From an uncultured Salinimicrobium sp. (lineage in GTDB: Bacteria; Bacteroidota; Bacteroidia; Flavobacteriales; Flavobacteriaceae): DNA of 51,415 nucleotides. Below are positions 35,805-44,241 of the stretch, one piece after another. The number at the start of each line of letters is the position of its first letter. Position 1 is the stretch's first letter. A program made the translations under genes and the position numbers. Below the pieces are notes generated by a model that worked only from the letters and a program-made list of their open reading frames with translations, ran no database searches and had not been told where the DNA came from. The DNA lies in assembly GCA_946887025.1 (NCBI GenBank), contig CAMPJY010000001.1, positions 1 through 51,415 of the forward strand. The letters run 5' to 3'.

Positions 35805-37856
35805 ATGTTGAATCCTGAAGATATACGTATCAGGCACCGGGACCTGAATTGGCTGAGTTTTAATGAAAGGGTGCTTCAGGAAGCAGAAGACAGGAATAAT
35901 CCCCTCTATGAACGTATAAAATTCCTCGCCATCTTTTCTTCCAATCTGGATGAATACTTCCGGGTTAGGGTTTCGCAGTTACGCCAGATCAAGAGGGTCG
36001 AGAAAAGCATCAGGAAAAAGCTTGCCCTGAAGCCTACCCGCCTGGTGAAGGAGATCCTGGCAAAGGTGAAACTTCAGCAGCAGAGGTTTGGAGAGATTTA
36101 CCGAAACCAGATAATCCCCGAACTGGAGGCAAATGGGATCAACCTGATCGGGAGTGAAGCTTACAGCCTGGAGCATCAGAATATCGCCGAGGACCACTTC
36201 AGGAAAGTGGAGAAATTTGTCCACCCCACCATTATAGACTGGGAAATTGGGAATAATCTGTTTCTCGAGAACAATGCCCTGTATTTCCTGATCACCTTTA
36301 AAGATGAAAAAGTATTCGGACTGGTCAATATCCCCGTGGAGGAGAGCGGGCGGTTCATCGAATTCAATCTGGATAACGGACGCCACGAGATCACTTATCT
36401 AGACGATATTATCAAGACCCAGATTCCCGCAATGTTCCCCAAACATGAAGTAAAAGGCATTTTCGAGATCAAACTTTCGCGGGACGCAGAGTTATATATA
36501 GACGACGAGATCGGGGGCATACTTGCCGAAAAGATCTACGAGTCCCTCCAGCAGCGTACGGACGGGCAGCCTACGCGTTTGTTATACGATGCCAACATGC
36601 CGAAGGAGGTGCAGAAAGCGCTCCGGGAACTTCTGGATATTGGAAAGATAGATATGATGCCCGGAGGGGAATATCACAATTTCAACGATTTTTTTTCCTT
36701 CCCCGATCCGACAGAAAACCCGGAGCTCCACGGGGAAAAGCTGCCTCCCATAAAACATAAGGTACTGGAGGAAGCGAGGGACTACTTTAAGGAGATTTCC
36801 AAAAAGGACATAGCCCTTCACTTTCCCTATATGTCATTCTCCTACCTGGATCGTTTTCTGGAACAGGCCGCATCGGACAGCAAGGTGGAGGATATAAAGA
36901 TCTCCATCTACAGGACGGCTGAAGAATCCAAACTTACCTCTGCCCTGCTTACAGCTTTGGAAAATGGAAAGAACATAACTGTATTTATAGAAGCAAAAGC
37001 CAGGTTTGACGAAAAGAACAATATCGACTGGGGCCGGAAATTTGAGGATGCAGGCGCCAATGTGATCTATAGTTTCCCGAAAATAAAAGTGCATTCCAAG
37101 ATCCTGCTGGTCACCCGCAGGGAGGGAGAGGATCTGAAGAGATATGCCTATATAGGTACCGGGAACTTCAACAGCAAAACTTCTGAAATCTACTGCGACC
37201 ACGGAGTGTTCACTGCCCATGAGAAGCTCGCAGAAGAGCTTTCCCGGGTTTTCAGCGTACTGGAAGGGGAAATGATCATCCCGAGGGAAAAACATCTGCT
37301 GATCTCCCCCTTCTCTACCAGAAAAAGGTTCAGTGAAATGATCATCAGGGAAACAGAGAATGCTTTGAACGGGATAAAGGCCTGCATTACCGCCAAGATG
37401 AACAGCCTGGAGGACGTGGAACTTGTAGAACTGCTGTATAAAGCCAGCAATGCAGGGGTAAAAATAAGGCTCCTGGTTCGGGGATTCACTTGTCTTATTC
37501 CCGGGATCAAGGGAATGAGCGAAAATATTTATATTACAAGTATCCTGGACAGTTACCTGGAACACGGAAGGATCTATATCTTTGAGAACGGCGGGGAGGA
37601 AGAGATTTATTTTGGAAGTGCAGACTTCATGACGAGGAATATGGACAGAAGGATCGAGGTCATCGCCCCCATTTACGATGCGGACATTGCCCGGGAATTC
37701 AAGGAGATCCTCGACATCCAGTTAAAGGATAATGTCAAGGCCCGAATCCAGGAGGAGACCGAGAGCAATGAGTACGTCAGCCGCTCGCCCGGGGAAAAGC
37801 CGGTGAGGTCACAATTGGAGATCTATAATTATTTAAAGCAAAAACACGAGTCATGA
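35805..37856 (+). CDS. ppk1: Polyphosphate kinase 1
   Basis: The 683-residue protein makes inorganic polyphosphate from ATP and can reverse the reaction. The domains are in the usual order: N-terminal helical (WLSFNERVLQEA), head (PTIIDWEIG and ITYLDDIIK), and two phospholipase-D-like catalytic domains. The phosphorylated histidine is in KVHSKILLVTRR (residue 430 from this start). Conserved neighbours are EAKARFDEKNNIDWG and YIGTGNFNSKT, with a second His in LEHGRIYIF. The start is ATG 35805; a TTG at 35787 lies within a -7 box and is less likely. Its stop overlaps the next gene by four bases. It shares the strand of the phosphorylase gene but may have its own promoter. Confidence 0.95.
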   Translation: MLNPEDIRIRHRDLNWLSFNERVLQEAEDRNNPLYERIKFLAIFSSNLDEYFRVRVSQLRQIKRVEKSIRKKLALKPTRLVKEILAKVKLQQQRFGEIYRNQIIPELEANGINLIGSEAYSLEHQNIAEDHFRKVEKFVHPTIIDWEIGNNLFLENNALYFLITFKDEKVFGLVNIPVEESGRFIEFNLDNGRHEITYLDDIIKTQIPAMFPKHEVKGIFEIKLSRDAELYIDDEIGGILAEKIYESLQQRTDGQPTRLLYDANMPKEVQKALRELLDIGKIDMMPGGEYHNFNDFFSFPDPTENPELHGEKLPPIKHKVLEEARDYFKEISKKDIALHFPYMSFSYLDRFLEQAASDSKVEDIKISIYRTAEESKLTSALLTALENGKNITVFIEAKARFDEKNNIDWGRKFEDAGANVIYSFPKIKVHSKILLVTRREGEDLKRYAYIGTGNFNSKTSEIYCDHGVFTAHEKLAEELSRVFSVLEGEMIIPREKHLLISPFSTRKRFSEMIIRETENALNGIKACITAKMNSLEDVELVELLYKASNAGVKIRLLVRGFTCLIPGIKGMSENIYITSILDSYLEHGRIYIFENGGEEEIYFGSADFMTRNMDRRIEVIAPIYDADIAREFKEILDIQLKDNVKARIQEETESNEYVSRSPGEKPVRSQLEIYNYLKQKHES

Positions 37857-38710
37857 AAAGCATTAAAATAGGTGGAGTTCCGGAACATTTCAATCTGCCC
37901 TGGCATCTTGGAATAGAAAATGGCGATTTTGAGAAGGCAGGAATATCGGTCAGCTGGAGGGATTTTCCTGACGGTACGGGCGGCATGTGTAAGGCCATGA
38001 GGAATGGGGAACTCGATGGGGCGGTGATGCTTACGGAAGGTATTATTAAGGATATCTGCGCAGGCAACCCTGCCAAGATCGTGCAGGAATACATAGGTAC
38101 CCCCCTGATCTGGGGAATCCATGTGGCAGCTGATTCTCCTTATCAATCCGTGGAGGACCTGGAACACCAGAGAGTCGCCATCAGCAGGTTTGGTTCGGGT
38201 TCGCATCTGATGGCCTTTGTCCACGCCGGCAGGCAGGGATGGAACATGAGGGATCTTGACTTCAAAACTGTAATAGATATTGATGGAGCAGTGAACGCCC
38301 TCGAGGAGGAGGAAGCAGCTTATTTCCTATGGGAACATTTTACCACCAAACCCCTTGTGGACAAAGGGATATTCAGGCGCTTAGGCGACTCCCCCACCCC
38401 CTGGCCCTGCTTTGTGATCGTTTTCCGGGAAGAATTCCTGAAAGAACATTCCGGGGAAGTGGATAAGCTCCTGAAGGTACTCAACGGGATCACCTCCGAC
38501 TTCAAACAGCGACCCGGCGTAGAAAAACTTCTGGCGGAAAGGTATGGGCAGAAACCGGAGGATATAGAGGAATGGTTAAAGCTGACGGAATGGAGTCAGC
38601 AACAAATATCCGAAGAGGAATTTGAGCGGGTTCAGGAGGAACTGAAGGAACTGAATCTGATCACTGAAAAATGTAAGAGAAGCCATGTCCTGCATACTTT
38701 CGAAAAATAG
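37853..38710 (+). CDS. Periplasmic-binding-protein-fold protein without signal peptide (Ca3427/THI5-like)
   Basis: This 285-residue protein has the type II binding-protein fold found in ABC transporter substrate-binding proteins (NMT1/THI5/SsuA-like). The N-terminus, KIGGVPEHFNLPWHLG, has no signal peptide or lipobox, so it is probably cytoplasmic. It recalls the Ca3427-like group that is also present in fungi. It has the two-lobed pattern: IENGDFEKAGISVSWRDFPDG, AVMLTEGIIKDI, then VAISRFGSGSHLMAF and TVIDIDGAVNALEEEEA. No permease or ATPase gene is near. It overlaps ppk1 by four bases, so the two are coupled. The ligand and role are unknown. Confidence 0.85.
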   Translation: MKSIKIGGVPEHFNLPWHLGIENGDFEKAGISVSWRDFPDGTGGMCKAMRNGELDGAVMLTEGIIKDICAGNPAKIVQEYIGTPLIWGIHVAADSPYQSVEDLEHQRVAISRFGSGSHLMAFVHAGRQGWNMRDLDFKTVIDIDGAVNALEEEEAAYFLWEHFTTKPLVDKGIFRRLGDSPTPWPCFVIVFREEFLKEHSGEVDKLLKVLNGITSDFKQRPGVEKLLAERYGQKPEDIEEWLKLTEWSQQQISEEEFERVQEELKELNLITEKCKRSHVLHTFEK

Positions 38711-38731
38711 ATGCTAACATAAAAAACACGA

Positions 38732-39322
38732 ATGAAAAAAATAACACTTCTGCTTGCCTTAATGATTACCACCGTTACCGCTGCGCAGGATTCCCAACAA
38801 TCGGAAACAATTTACAAGCGGGATACTGCGAAAAATGAACTCAGTTTAAACGTCTTCAATATTTTAATTTTCGGAGCAATTGATGGAGGCTATGAGCGTA
38901 TCCTTTCCGATTACAGCAGTATTTCCCTGGAAGTCTTTTCCAAGAAGATCAACAAAAATGAAGGGGAAGATTTTGATCTTTCGAAGGCCTATTCCAAGGA
39001 GTTTTCCCTTACCACCAAGTTCAAATATTTCTTTCAGGAGCGGAACACCGCCTGGGGATTTTATGCTGAAGGTTTTGCCATGTATTCGGATGGATTCAAT
39101 GATAAGGATGTTGAAGTCACCAATCCTGACGGGCAGCTTGTTACCGAAGAGATTGATGTGGAATACACTGATGTAGCCATTGGAGTCGGGGTTGGCGGTA
39201 AATTCGTTGCCAAGAAAGGTTTTCTTCTGGACCTATCCTTCGGGTTCGGCAGGAATATGTTCAACAGGGATTCCCCTGATCTGGTGGTGGTGCCTAATAT
39301 TAATGTAGGGTATAGGTTTTAA
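38732..39322 (+). CDS. Small outer-membrane beta-barrel (DUF3575-like)
   Basis: This 196-residue protein has a signal peptide (about residues 1-18, to VTAAQ). The body alternates hydrophobic strands and short turns: ELSLNVFNILIFGAIDGGYER, TTKFKYFFQE, WGFYAEGFAMYSDG and GVGVGGKFVAKKGFLLDL. The C-terminus is Phe (NVGYRF), the usual outer-membrane assembly signal. The pattern resembles DUF3575 barrel proteins. It lies 21 bases after the binding-protein gene. It is probably an eight-strand barrel. No specific cargo or channel role can be inferred. Confidence 0.87.
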   Translation: MKKITLLLALMITTVTAAQDSQQSETIYKRDTAKNELSLNVFNILIFGAIDGGYERILSDYSSISLEVFSKKINKNEGEDFDLSKAYSKEFSLTTKFKYFFQERNTAWGFYAEGFAMYSDGFNDKDVEVTNPDGQLVTEEIDVEYTDVAIGVGVGGKFVAKKGFLLDLSFGFGRNMFNRDSPDLVVVPNINVGYRF

Positions 39323-39342
39323 GGCTCTCCTTAAAACCCTAA

Positions 39343-39375
39343 GCTGGCGGAGTCTCCAGACTCCAGCCCCTTAAT
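39343..39375 (+). repeat. Dispersed repeat module 1, copy A (TCCA palindrome)
   Basis: A 33-base stretch containing the palindrome GGAGTCTCCAGACTCC (39349-39364). It recurs in the same orientation at 49796-49830 with only two single-base insertions between the copies. Confidence 0.88.
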
Positions 39376-39441
39376 CTGTGCGAAAGATCGGGCGCAGCGA
39401 CCCGTAGAGACAATACATTGCGTTTCTACCCGCACATTCCG

Positions 39442-39487
39442 CTGGTCCAAATTCCCCACATGAAGAAACTTCATTAATTTCTTCCGC
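39442..39487 (+). repeat. Dispersed repeat module 2, copy A
   Basis: A 46-base sequence beginning CTGGTCCAAATTC and ending CATTAATTTCTTCCGC. An inverted copy lies at 49895-49940; 39 of 46 positions match without gaps. Confidence 0.85.
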
Positions 39488-39535
39488 TAACGTAATTGAC
39501 TTTAAACAGAATCACTAGTTTTGGACAATGAATTG

Positions 39536-39665
39536 CCTCTGGCTTCAGCCAGAGGACCTGTGATTGCACCCCTTCACTGGGCTTTAGCCCAATTGTAATC
39601 TTCTCAAAATTGGGCTAAAGCCCTGAACAATTAAGGATTTTGGGACCGGGGCTTGAAAGCCCCGG
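39536..39665. repeat. Cluster of GGCT-NN-AGCC palindromes
   Basis: Three palindromes share the core GGCT-NN-AGCC: CCTCTGGCTTCAGCCAGAGG (39536-39555); a 16-bp perfect inverted repeat with arms GGGCTTTAGCCCAATT (39579-39594) and its complement (39608-39623), each arm itself a palindrome; and CCGGGGCTTGAAAGCCCCGG (39646-39665). The middle pair has a 13-base loop. Confidence 0.88.
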
Positions 39666-39721
39666 CAATTGAGAATACCGCCACGTTAAATCCTTCGGCC
39701 AACTTATTGGACGTTAGTCAG

Positions 39722-39738
39722 AATCTCCAGATCGCCGT
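39722..39738 (+). repeat. Dispersed repeat module 3, copy A
   Basis: AATCTCCAGATCGCCGT (17 bases) matches 16 of 17 positions of the element at 45374-45390. Confidence 0.75.
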
Positions 39739-39753
39739 AAGCCTACCCCACCC

Positions 39754-42700
39754 TCAAAAATCATTCGTCCCCGGAAAATTGATATAATCCGGCGCCAGGG
39801 ACTCCTGTGGAGTCTCTGTTTCCTCTTCCCTTCGCGCCCGTACAAACTCCTCGTTCAGGATCTTATGAATCAGTTCCTTGAAGGTATCAAAATCCACCTG
39901 ATAGGTCAATCCGACCCCCTGGGTAAACCCGAGCTCCTCCCCTATATACTGGATATCATTCTCGCGGTTGAAGATCTTTGCCCTAAGGTTACCTTCCTCA
40001 TTCAGCAGGAATTCCACCTCCAGATTCCCCACCACCACACTCTCTGTCACCCCGCCTACTGGCACTCCCACCTGCCCATTGATCAGCACCCTTTCACTGA
40101 TTTGGGTGGAAAGGGTGACCCCGAACCTGTCTGCGGTATGCTGCTCAGGCGTACGCGTTCCCTGTTCATAATTCAGCCCAACCTGAAATACCCCACTTTC
40201 GTCGGAGAGCAGGTCATTGAAGAATCCGGAGGCAAAATTCCCCGCCACCGCAGTTCCGCTGTTCTGCGAAAGCACATTATCAGAATAGAATTGTCCAAGG
40301 GTAATGAGGGAAAAGGCCTGCACCTCGGTATTGGTACTGGTCTCGATTATATATTCAAGCTCTGAACGCACGGCGGAGGTGGCATTGGGATACTCCAGGT
40401 CAAAGGAGAAATTAGGCTGGGCCAACTCCCCTTCCAGATTGATCACCACATCCACAGGAATCCTTCTGCTGATGGATGGATTCTCGAGGATGATTGCCGG
40501 ATTGGCCATGGCCTCATACACGGCGCTGATGTTCAGGTCGGCCTGAATGGGGTTTCCATTCCAGTTGATACTTCCCCCGGGAAGCACCTCAAAACGTTTC
40601 TCCAGGGTCCCGTACTTGAAGATATACTCCCCGTCATTGGCGATAAAATCCCCCCACATATTGAATTTTCCTAGGGTATTGATCTCTATCAGGAGAGTTC
40701 CTGCCCCCCGTCCCCTCAGGATACTTCCGTCCATATCGATCTCCACCAGCGCATCGTTGGTGACATCGAGATCGAAATTCAGTTCCAGGCCTTTTACATC
40801 GGGCATATCTATTTCCTCTCCGGCCAATCGGGCTGCTTTTTCCTCCGGACTGAGGAAATGTATATAGGATATATCCCCAATGCTTTCAGAATCCTGGATT
40901 GGAACCTTGAAAACCGTCCCCCGCTGGGTGCTGGCTACCACATCGATCACGAGTTCATCTGTGGGCCCGTAAATGGCTGCAGTCCCATCTATAAAGGCTG
41001 TCCCGTAATAAAGCACATCCTCTTCATATTCCGTGTCCAGCACGAGCAGTCTATCCGAGCTAACGTTTAACCCCAGCATCCATTCCTTGAAATTACGGTG
41101 GGAAATAAACCCGTCCAGCACCCCTGTGGTGCCGAATTTGGTATCGTTAATCGTAATATTCTCAAAAAGGAACTGCTGCTCGGAAAGGTCCACAACTGAA
41201 TTGTCTTCAATACTGAGATCCACATTCAAAATGGGGATTCTCAGGCCTGCATCCATCAGCCTCAGGCGCCCGCTGAAATTCGGATTTTTGTAAGCCCCCG
41301 TTATATCGGCCGAGCCGGAGACAAGGCCACGGATATTGTCTATGGCGTCCCCTCCCAAGGGACTGAAGGCTGACACATCGAAATCCCGGAGATTCACATC
41401 GAGATTGATGGTTGGTACTTCATCATTGACTGCGATCTCCCCAATGGCCGATAAAGACTCCAGATTTTCATTCCGCAGGGTCGCATTGATGTTGTAAAAG
41501 CTCAGGTCCCTGTTCCCCAGCACATCCAGGTACAGGTTCCCCAGATAGGTATCATTGATTTCCAGCCCGTCAACCGTAAGGGAGGTATTCGGAAAATAGG
41601 CCTCGTTCTGCTGCAGCAGGTTCAGGTTCCCATTCACTATTCCCCCCATGTCGAGACTGTCGATATCAGGGGTGATCTTGCCAAGATCCACATCCTGAAA
41701 CTGCACCTTTAGATTCTTATAGGTGGAATCCCTGACTTCCCCTGTGAGCCGTATCCGCTCGTCCTGATGACTCAGCACCAGGGAGTCGAGCTGGATGTTC
41801 TGCATGCCTTTGCTGAAGATAAGCCTGTTGGACCTGTTATTGAATTCATTCAGATACCAGGTGCTTTCCTTGAAGGTGATGTCCGATTTCTGTATCCCCA
41901 CCACCGAATTGTTCTGCTCGTTTATCGTGTGAAACAGGTTCAGATTGAAGACGTCATTATTATTGACCCCCCCTCTGAATTCCGACCTGATGTAGAGCGT
42001 GTCATTGAGGGTCACATTGATAAGATTGAAATCTGAAAGGCTGTAGAACTTCGTCGCCACACTGTCCACTTCCACATAGGTATTGAAAAGTGGGTTGGTG
42101 TTATCCACCTGAAGGTTAACGTTCTGCAGAAGGTTATCGTAAGCTTTGATTTCAGGTGACCTGAAGGTAAGCCGGAAATCAGATTCATCCGATTCCACCC
42201 TTCCCCGGATAAAGGAATTCGGGGCCAGCGTGAGCTCAGGGAAAAAGACTTCCACAATTTTGTTATAGATGTCAAAGTTGAATTCCAGGTACTGATTGTT
42301 GGTCAGTTTGTTGGGCTGATAGTTGGAATACAGACTTCCCAGGGCATTCTCAAAGAGCGCCCCCACCTCGGTAATGTCAAACACCCCTTCCACAGTTCCA
42401 CTGATAACATCGGGAGAATTCACCTCGATGGTCCTCACAGGCCCCTCAAAGCTGGAGGTGACCCTGAGATCGTCAAAGCTGTACCGGTCGTGGAGATTGG
42501 CGTAAGAGGTATTCAGAAGAAGTATATTCCCCGCAGCATTGTTCAGATTGGTACCTGTCATGTTCATGATGATATCTCCCTTAAAGACGGAAACACTGTC
42601 CCGGGAAACGAAATTAAGGGCTGCAAGATCGGCGTAGCCAACTGAAGCCTCGAAATCGTACACATTGATATCCTCCGAAAAGTTCACCAGGCCGTTGAAC

Positions 42701-44139
42701 TCCATCTCGAGATTGGGATCCCTGGAAATAAGATTCCCATTGAAAACAGGGGACTTCAGGGTCCCGATCACCTTCAGGTTTTTGTAATTGTAGCCATACA
42801 GCCCAAACCTTGAGATCCCGCCTCTTATTTCAGTATCCAGGCTTTCAGAAGTAAATCCTTTTCCATCTATACGCAGATCGAAGGTAGTCTTTCCCAGGTA
42901 CTCCTTGTCCAGCAATTTTCCCAGATTAAAATTGTAGGCTTCAATATCCCCCAGATAAGTCACCTCCTCTGCCTGGTCGAAATTCCCGATCATCATGGTC
43001 ACCTCGGCCTCACCAAGCTGACTAAGTATATGCACATCGGCATCTACGGAAGAATTGGTCACCACGGCATAGCCCTGAAAAGTCACATTCCCGAATTCCT
43101 GAACTTCTTCCGGTAGTTTATCGCGAAGCAGATTGGGCAAGAGGTTGACCAGATCGTAATAGTTGGTGGAGAGGTCCCGGAGATCCCCCTGTATGCTGAA
43201 TACCTCGTCTTCCTTGGCAAATATTTTCTGCACGATGATGTCTCCGATAATGACACTGCGGTCCATTCCGTTGAACACCAGGTCATCCAGGCGGAAGTTG
43301 TTTAGCGGCCCCTGGAAAACCGTGCTGAAGTTAAGCAGCTGATCGTCCCCGAATTCAGAATAAAAAGCCTGCAGGTCATTTGTGGATACGGCAGCCTCCT
43401 CAAAATTGGCCGTGATGACCACTTTATTGACAAAATCCCCGTAGCCTTCTTCGGTGTTCAGATGAATGTCCCCCACCACCTTTGATTCAGGGGTATTTAG
43501 TTCCAGGTTACGCAATTCCAGGGCGGAGGTGGTATAGGTGAAATCAGCTTTTAAAAAGTCCACGCTGAGTCCTCGGCGTTCCAGGCCTGACATGTTCTGT
43601 ATCTCCAGGGAAACATCCGACCCGTTGATCCAGAGGTCATTCCCCACGATGTTCAGGTCATCCACCCCCACGATTTCCGGATATTCCGCATTTTCGTCAA
43701 TATAGGTGAACTGGCTGTTGATGATCTCCACCTCCCCCGCATTCAGTTCAAATGGCACGCTCTCCTTTTTGCGTTGCTTGGGCTTGAACTTTTCAGAAAA
43801 CACACTGAGGTTATCCTTTTTCTCGCCTTCGTACACCCTCATGTCCATCTGCAGGTTTTCAACGACGGTGGTTCCCAGTAAGGGCGTGACATCCAGCAGA
43901 CTCGAAAGGCTGAGCACAGAAGTCTGCACCTCCTGGGCGTAGATCAGGGTGTCGTTATGATGATCGCGGATCAGGATGTCATCCACGTTTATCCTGCCGT
44001 TATAACTGAAGCCGATCCTACCTATGGAGATATCGACCTTGTTCTTTTCATTTATGGAATTGGTAACCTTGGAGGCAATGAAGGTCTGCACCCCCGGAAT
44101 GGAAAATACGATCACGAGAATGACGAAAAGGAGGAACAA
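39754..44139 (-). CDS. Second TamB-like protein (AsmA/TamB family)
   Basis: This is a huge periplasmic protein of about 1461 residues from TTG 44139, beta-rich with one N-terminal membrane helix (FLLFVILVIVFSIPGVQ). The C-terminal block is that of TamB: FIANDGEYIFKYGTLEKRFEV, SINWNGNPIQADLNISA and the final FLLNEEGNLRAKIF. It is a paralogue of the tamB at 1152 but has no TamA gene beside it. It diverges from tsaD. The start is unclear: the frame stays open upstream to an ATC at 44179-44181, adding IKKFWKILGRTLLA, a typical charged-plus-hydrophobic TamB start. TTG 44139 would cut into the membrane helix. I give the conservative coordinate. Confidence 0.92.
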   Translation of the reverse strand: MFLLFVILVIVFSIPGVQTFIASKVTNSINEKNKVDISIGRIGFSYNGRINVDDILIRDHHNDTLIYAQEVQTSVLSLSSLLDVTPLLGTTVVENLQMDMRVYEGEKKDNLSVFSEKFKPKQRKKESVPFELNAGEVEIINSQFTYIDENAEYPEIVGVDDLNIVGNDLWINGSDVSLEIQNMSGLERRGLSVDFLKADFTYTTSALELRNLELNTPESKVVGDIHLNTEEGYGDFVNKVVITANFEEAAVSTNDLQAFYSEFGDDQLLNFSTVFQGPLNNFRLDDLVFNGMDRSVIIGDIIVQKIFAKEDEVFSIQGDLRDLSTNYYDLVNLLPNLLRDKLPEEVQEFGNVTFQGYAVVTNSSVDADVHILSQLGEAEVTMMIGNFDQAEEVTYLGDIEAYNFNLGKLLDKEYLGKTTFDLRIDGKGFTSESLDTEIRGGISRFGLYGYNYKNLKVIGTLKSPVFNGNLISRDPNLEMEFNGLVNFSEDINVYDFEASVGYADLAALNFVSRDSVSVFKGDIIMNMTGTNLNNAAGNILLLNTSYANLHDRYSFDDLRVTSSFEGPVRTIEVNSPDVISGTVEGVFDITEVGALFENALGSLYSNYQPNKLTNNQYLEFNFDIYNKIVEVFFPELTLAPNSFIRGRVESDESDFRLTFRSPEIKAYDNLLQNVNLQVDNTNPLFNTYVEVDSVATKFYSLSDFNLINVTLNDTLYIRSEFRGGVNNNDVFNLNLFHTINEQNNSVVGIQKSDITFKESTWYLNEFNNRSNRLIFSKGMQNIQLDSLVLSHQDERIRLTGEVRDSTYKNLKVQFQDVDLGKITPDIDSLDMGGIVNGNLNLLQQNEAYFPNTSLTVDGLEINDTYLGNLYLDVLGNRDLSFYNINATLRNENLESLSAIGEIAVNDEVPTINLDVNLRDFDVSAFSPLGGDAIDNIRGLVSGSADITGAYKNPNFSGRLRLMDAGLRIPILNVDLSIEDNSVVDLSEQQFLFENITINDTKFGTTGVLDGFISHRNFKEWMLGLNVSSDRLLVLDTEYEEDVLYYGTAFIDGTAAIYGPTDELVIDVVASTQRGTVFKVPIQDSESIGDISYIHFLSPEEKAARLAGEEIDMPDVKGLELNFDLDVTNDALVEIDMDGSILRGRGAGTLLIEINTLGKFNMWGDFIANDGEYIFKYGTLEKRFEVLPGGSINWNGNPIQADLNISAVYEAMANPAIILENPSISRRIPVDVVINLEGELAQPNFSFDLEYPNATSAVRSELEYIIETSTNTEVQAFSLITLGQFYSDNVLSQNSGTAVAGNFASGFFNDLLSDESGVFQVGLNYEQGTRTPEQHTADRFGVTLSTQISERVLINGQVGVPVGGVTESVVVGNLEVEFLLNEEGNLRAKIFNRENDIQYIGEELGFTQGVGLTYQVDFDTFKELIHKILNEEFVRARREEETETPQESLAPDYINFPGTNDF

Positions 44140-44175
44140 TGCGAGCAGGGTTCTACCAAGTATTTTCCAGAATTT

Positions 44176-44203
44176 TTTGATAGGTATTTATGTTTTAACT
44201 TTG
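44176..44203 (+). promoter_or_regulatory. Promoter of tsaD
   Basis: TTTG (44176-44179) and TAACTTTG (44196-44203) match the Bacteroidota -33 and -7 elements, with 16 bases between them, close to the usual 17-23. The leader to ATG 44242 would be about 30 bases. This is the best complete promoter in the window. Confidence 0.6.
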
Positions 44204-44241
44204 CCAACAATATTAACGATTTTTAGGCCTAAATCATATAG

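Larger units (their letters stand above)
39323..39753. other. 431-base repeat-rich gap between convergent genes
   Basis: No gene is supported here. The gap holds several inverted and dispersed repeats, listed separately: a TCCA palindrome (39349-39364), a GTAGAGAC/GTTTCTAC dyad (39404-39411 with 39422-39429), a 46-bp dispersed repeat (39442-39487), three GGCT-NN-AGCC palindromes (39536-39665) and a TCCA element near 39726. It lies between convergent gene ends. Confidence 0.8.

Noticed and set aside
36834..37565. 243-codon open frame on the minus strand
   Set aside because: It is antisense to ppk1 and has no family motif. It is a shadow of the coding frame.
39323..39753. Possible CRISPR array or IS end because of many repeats
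   Set aside because: The repeats are palindromes of differing sequence with irregular spacing; there is no repeated unit with constant spacers and no transposase or cas gene.
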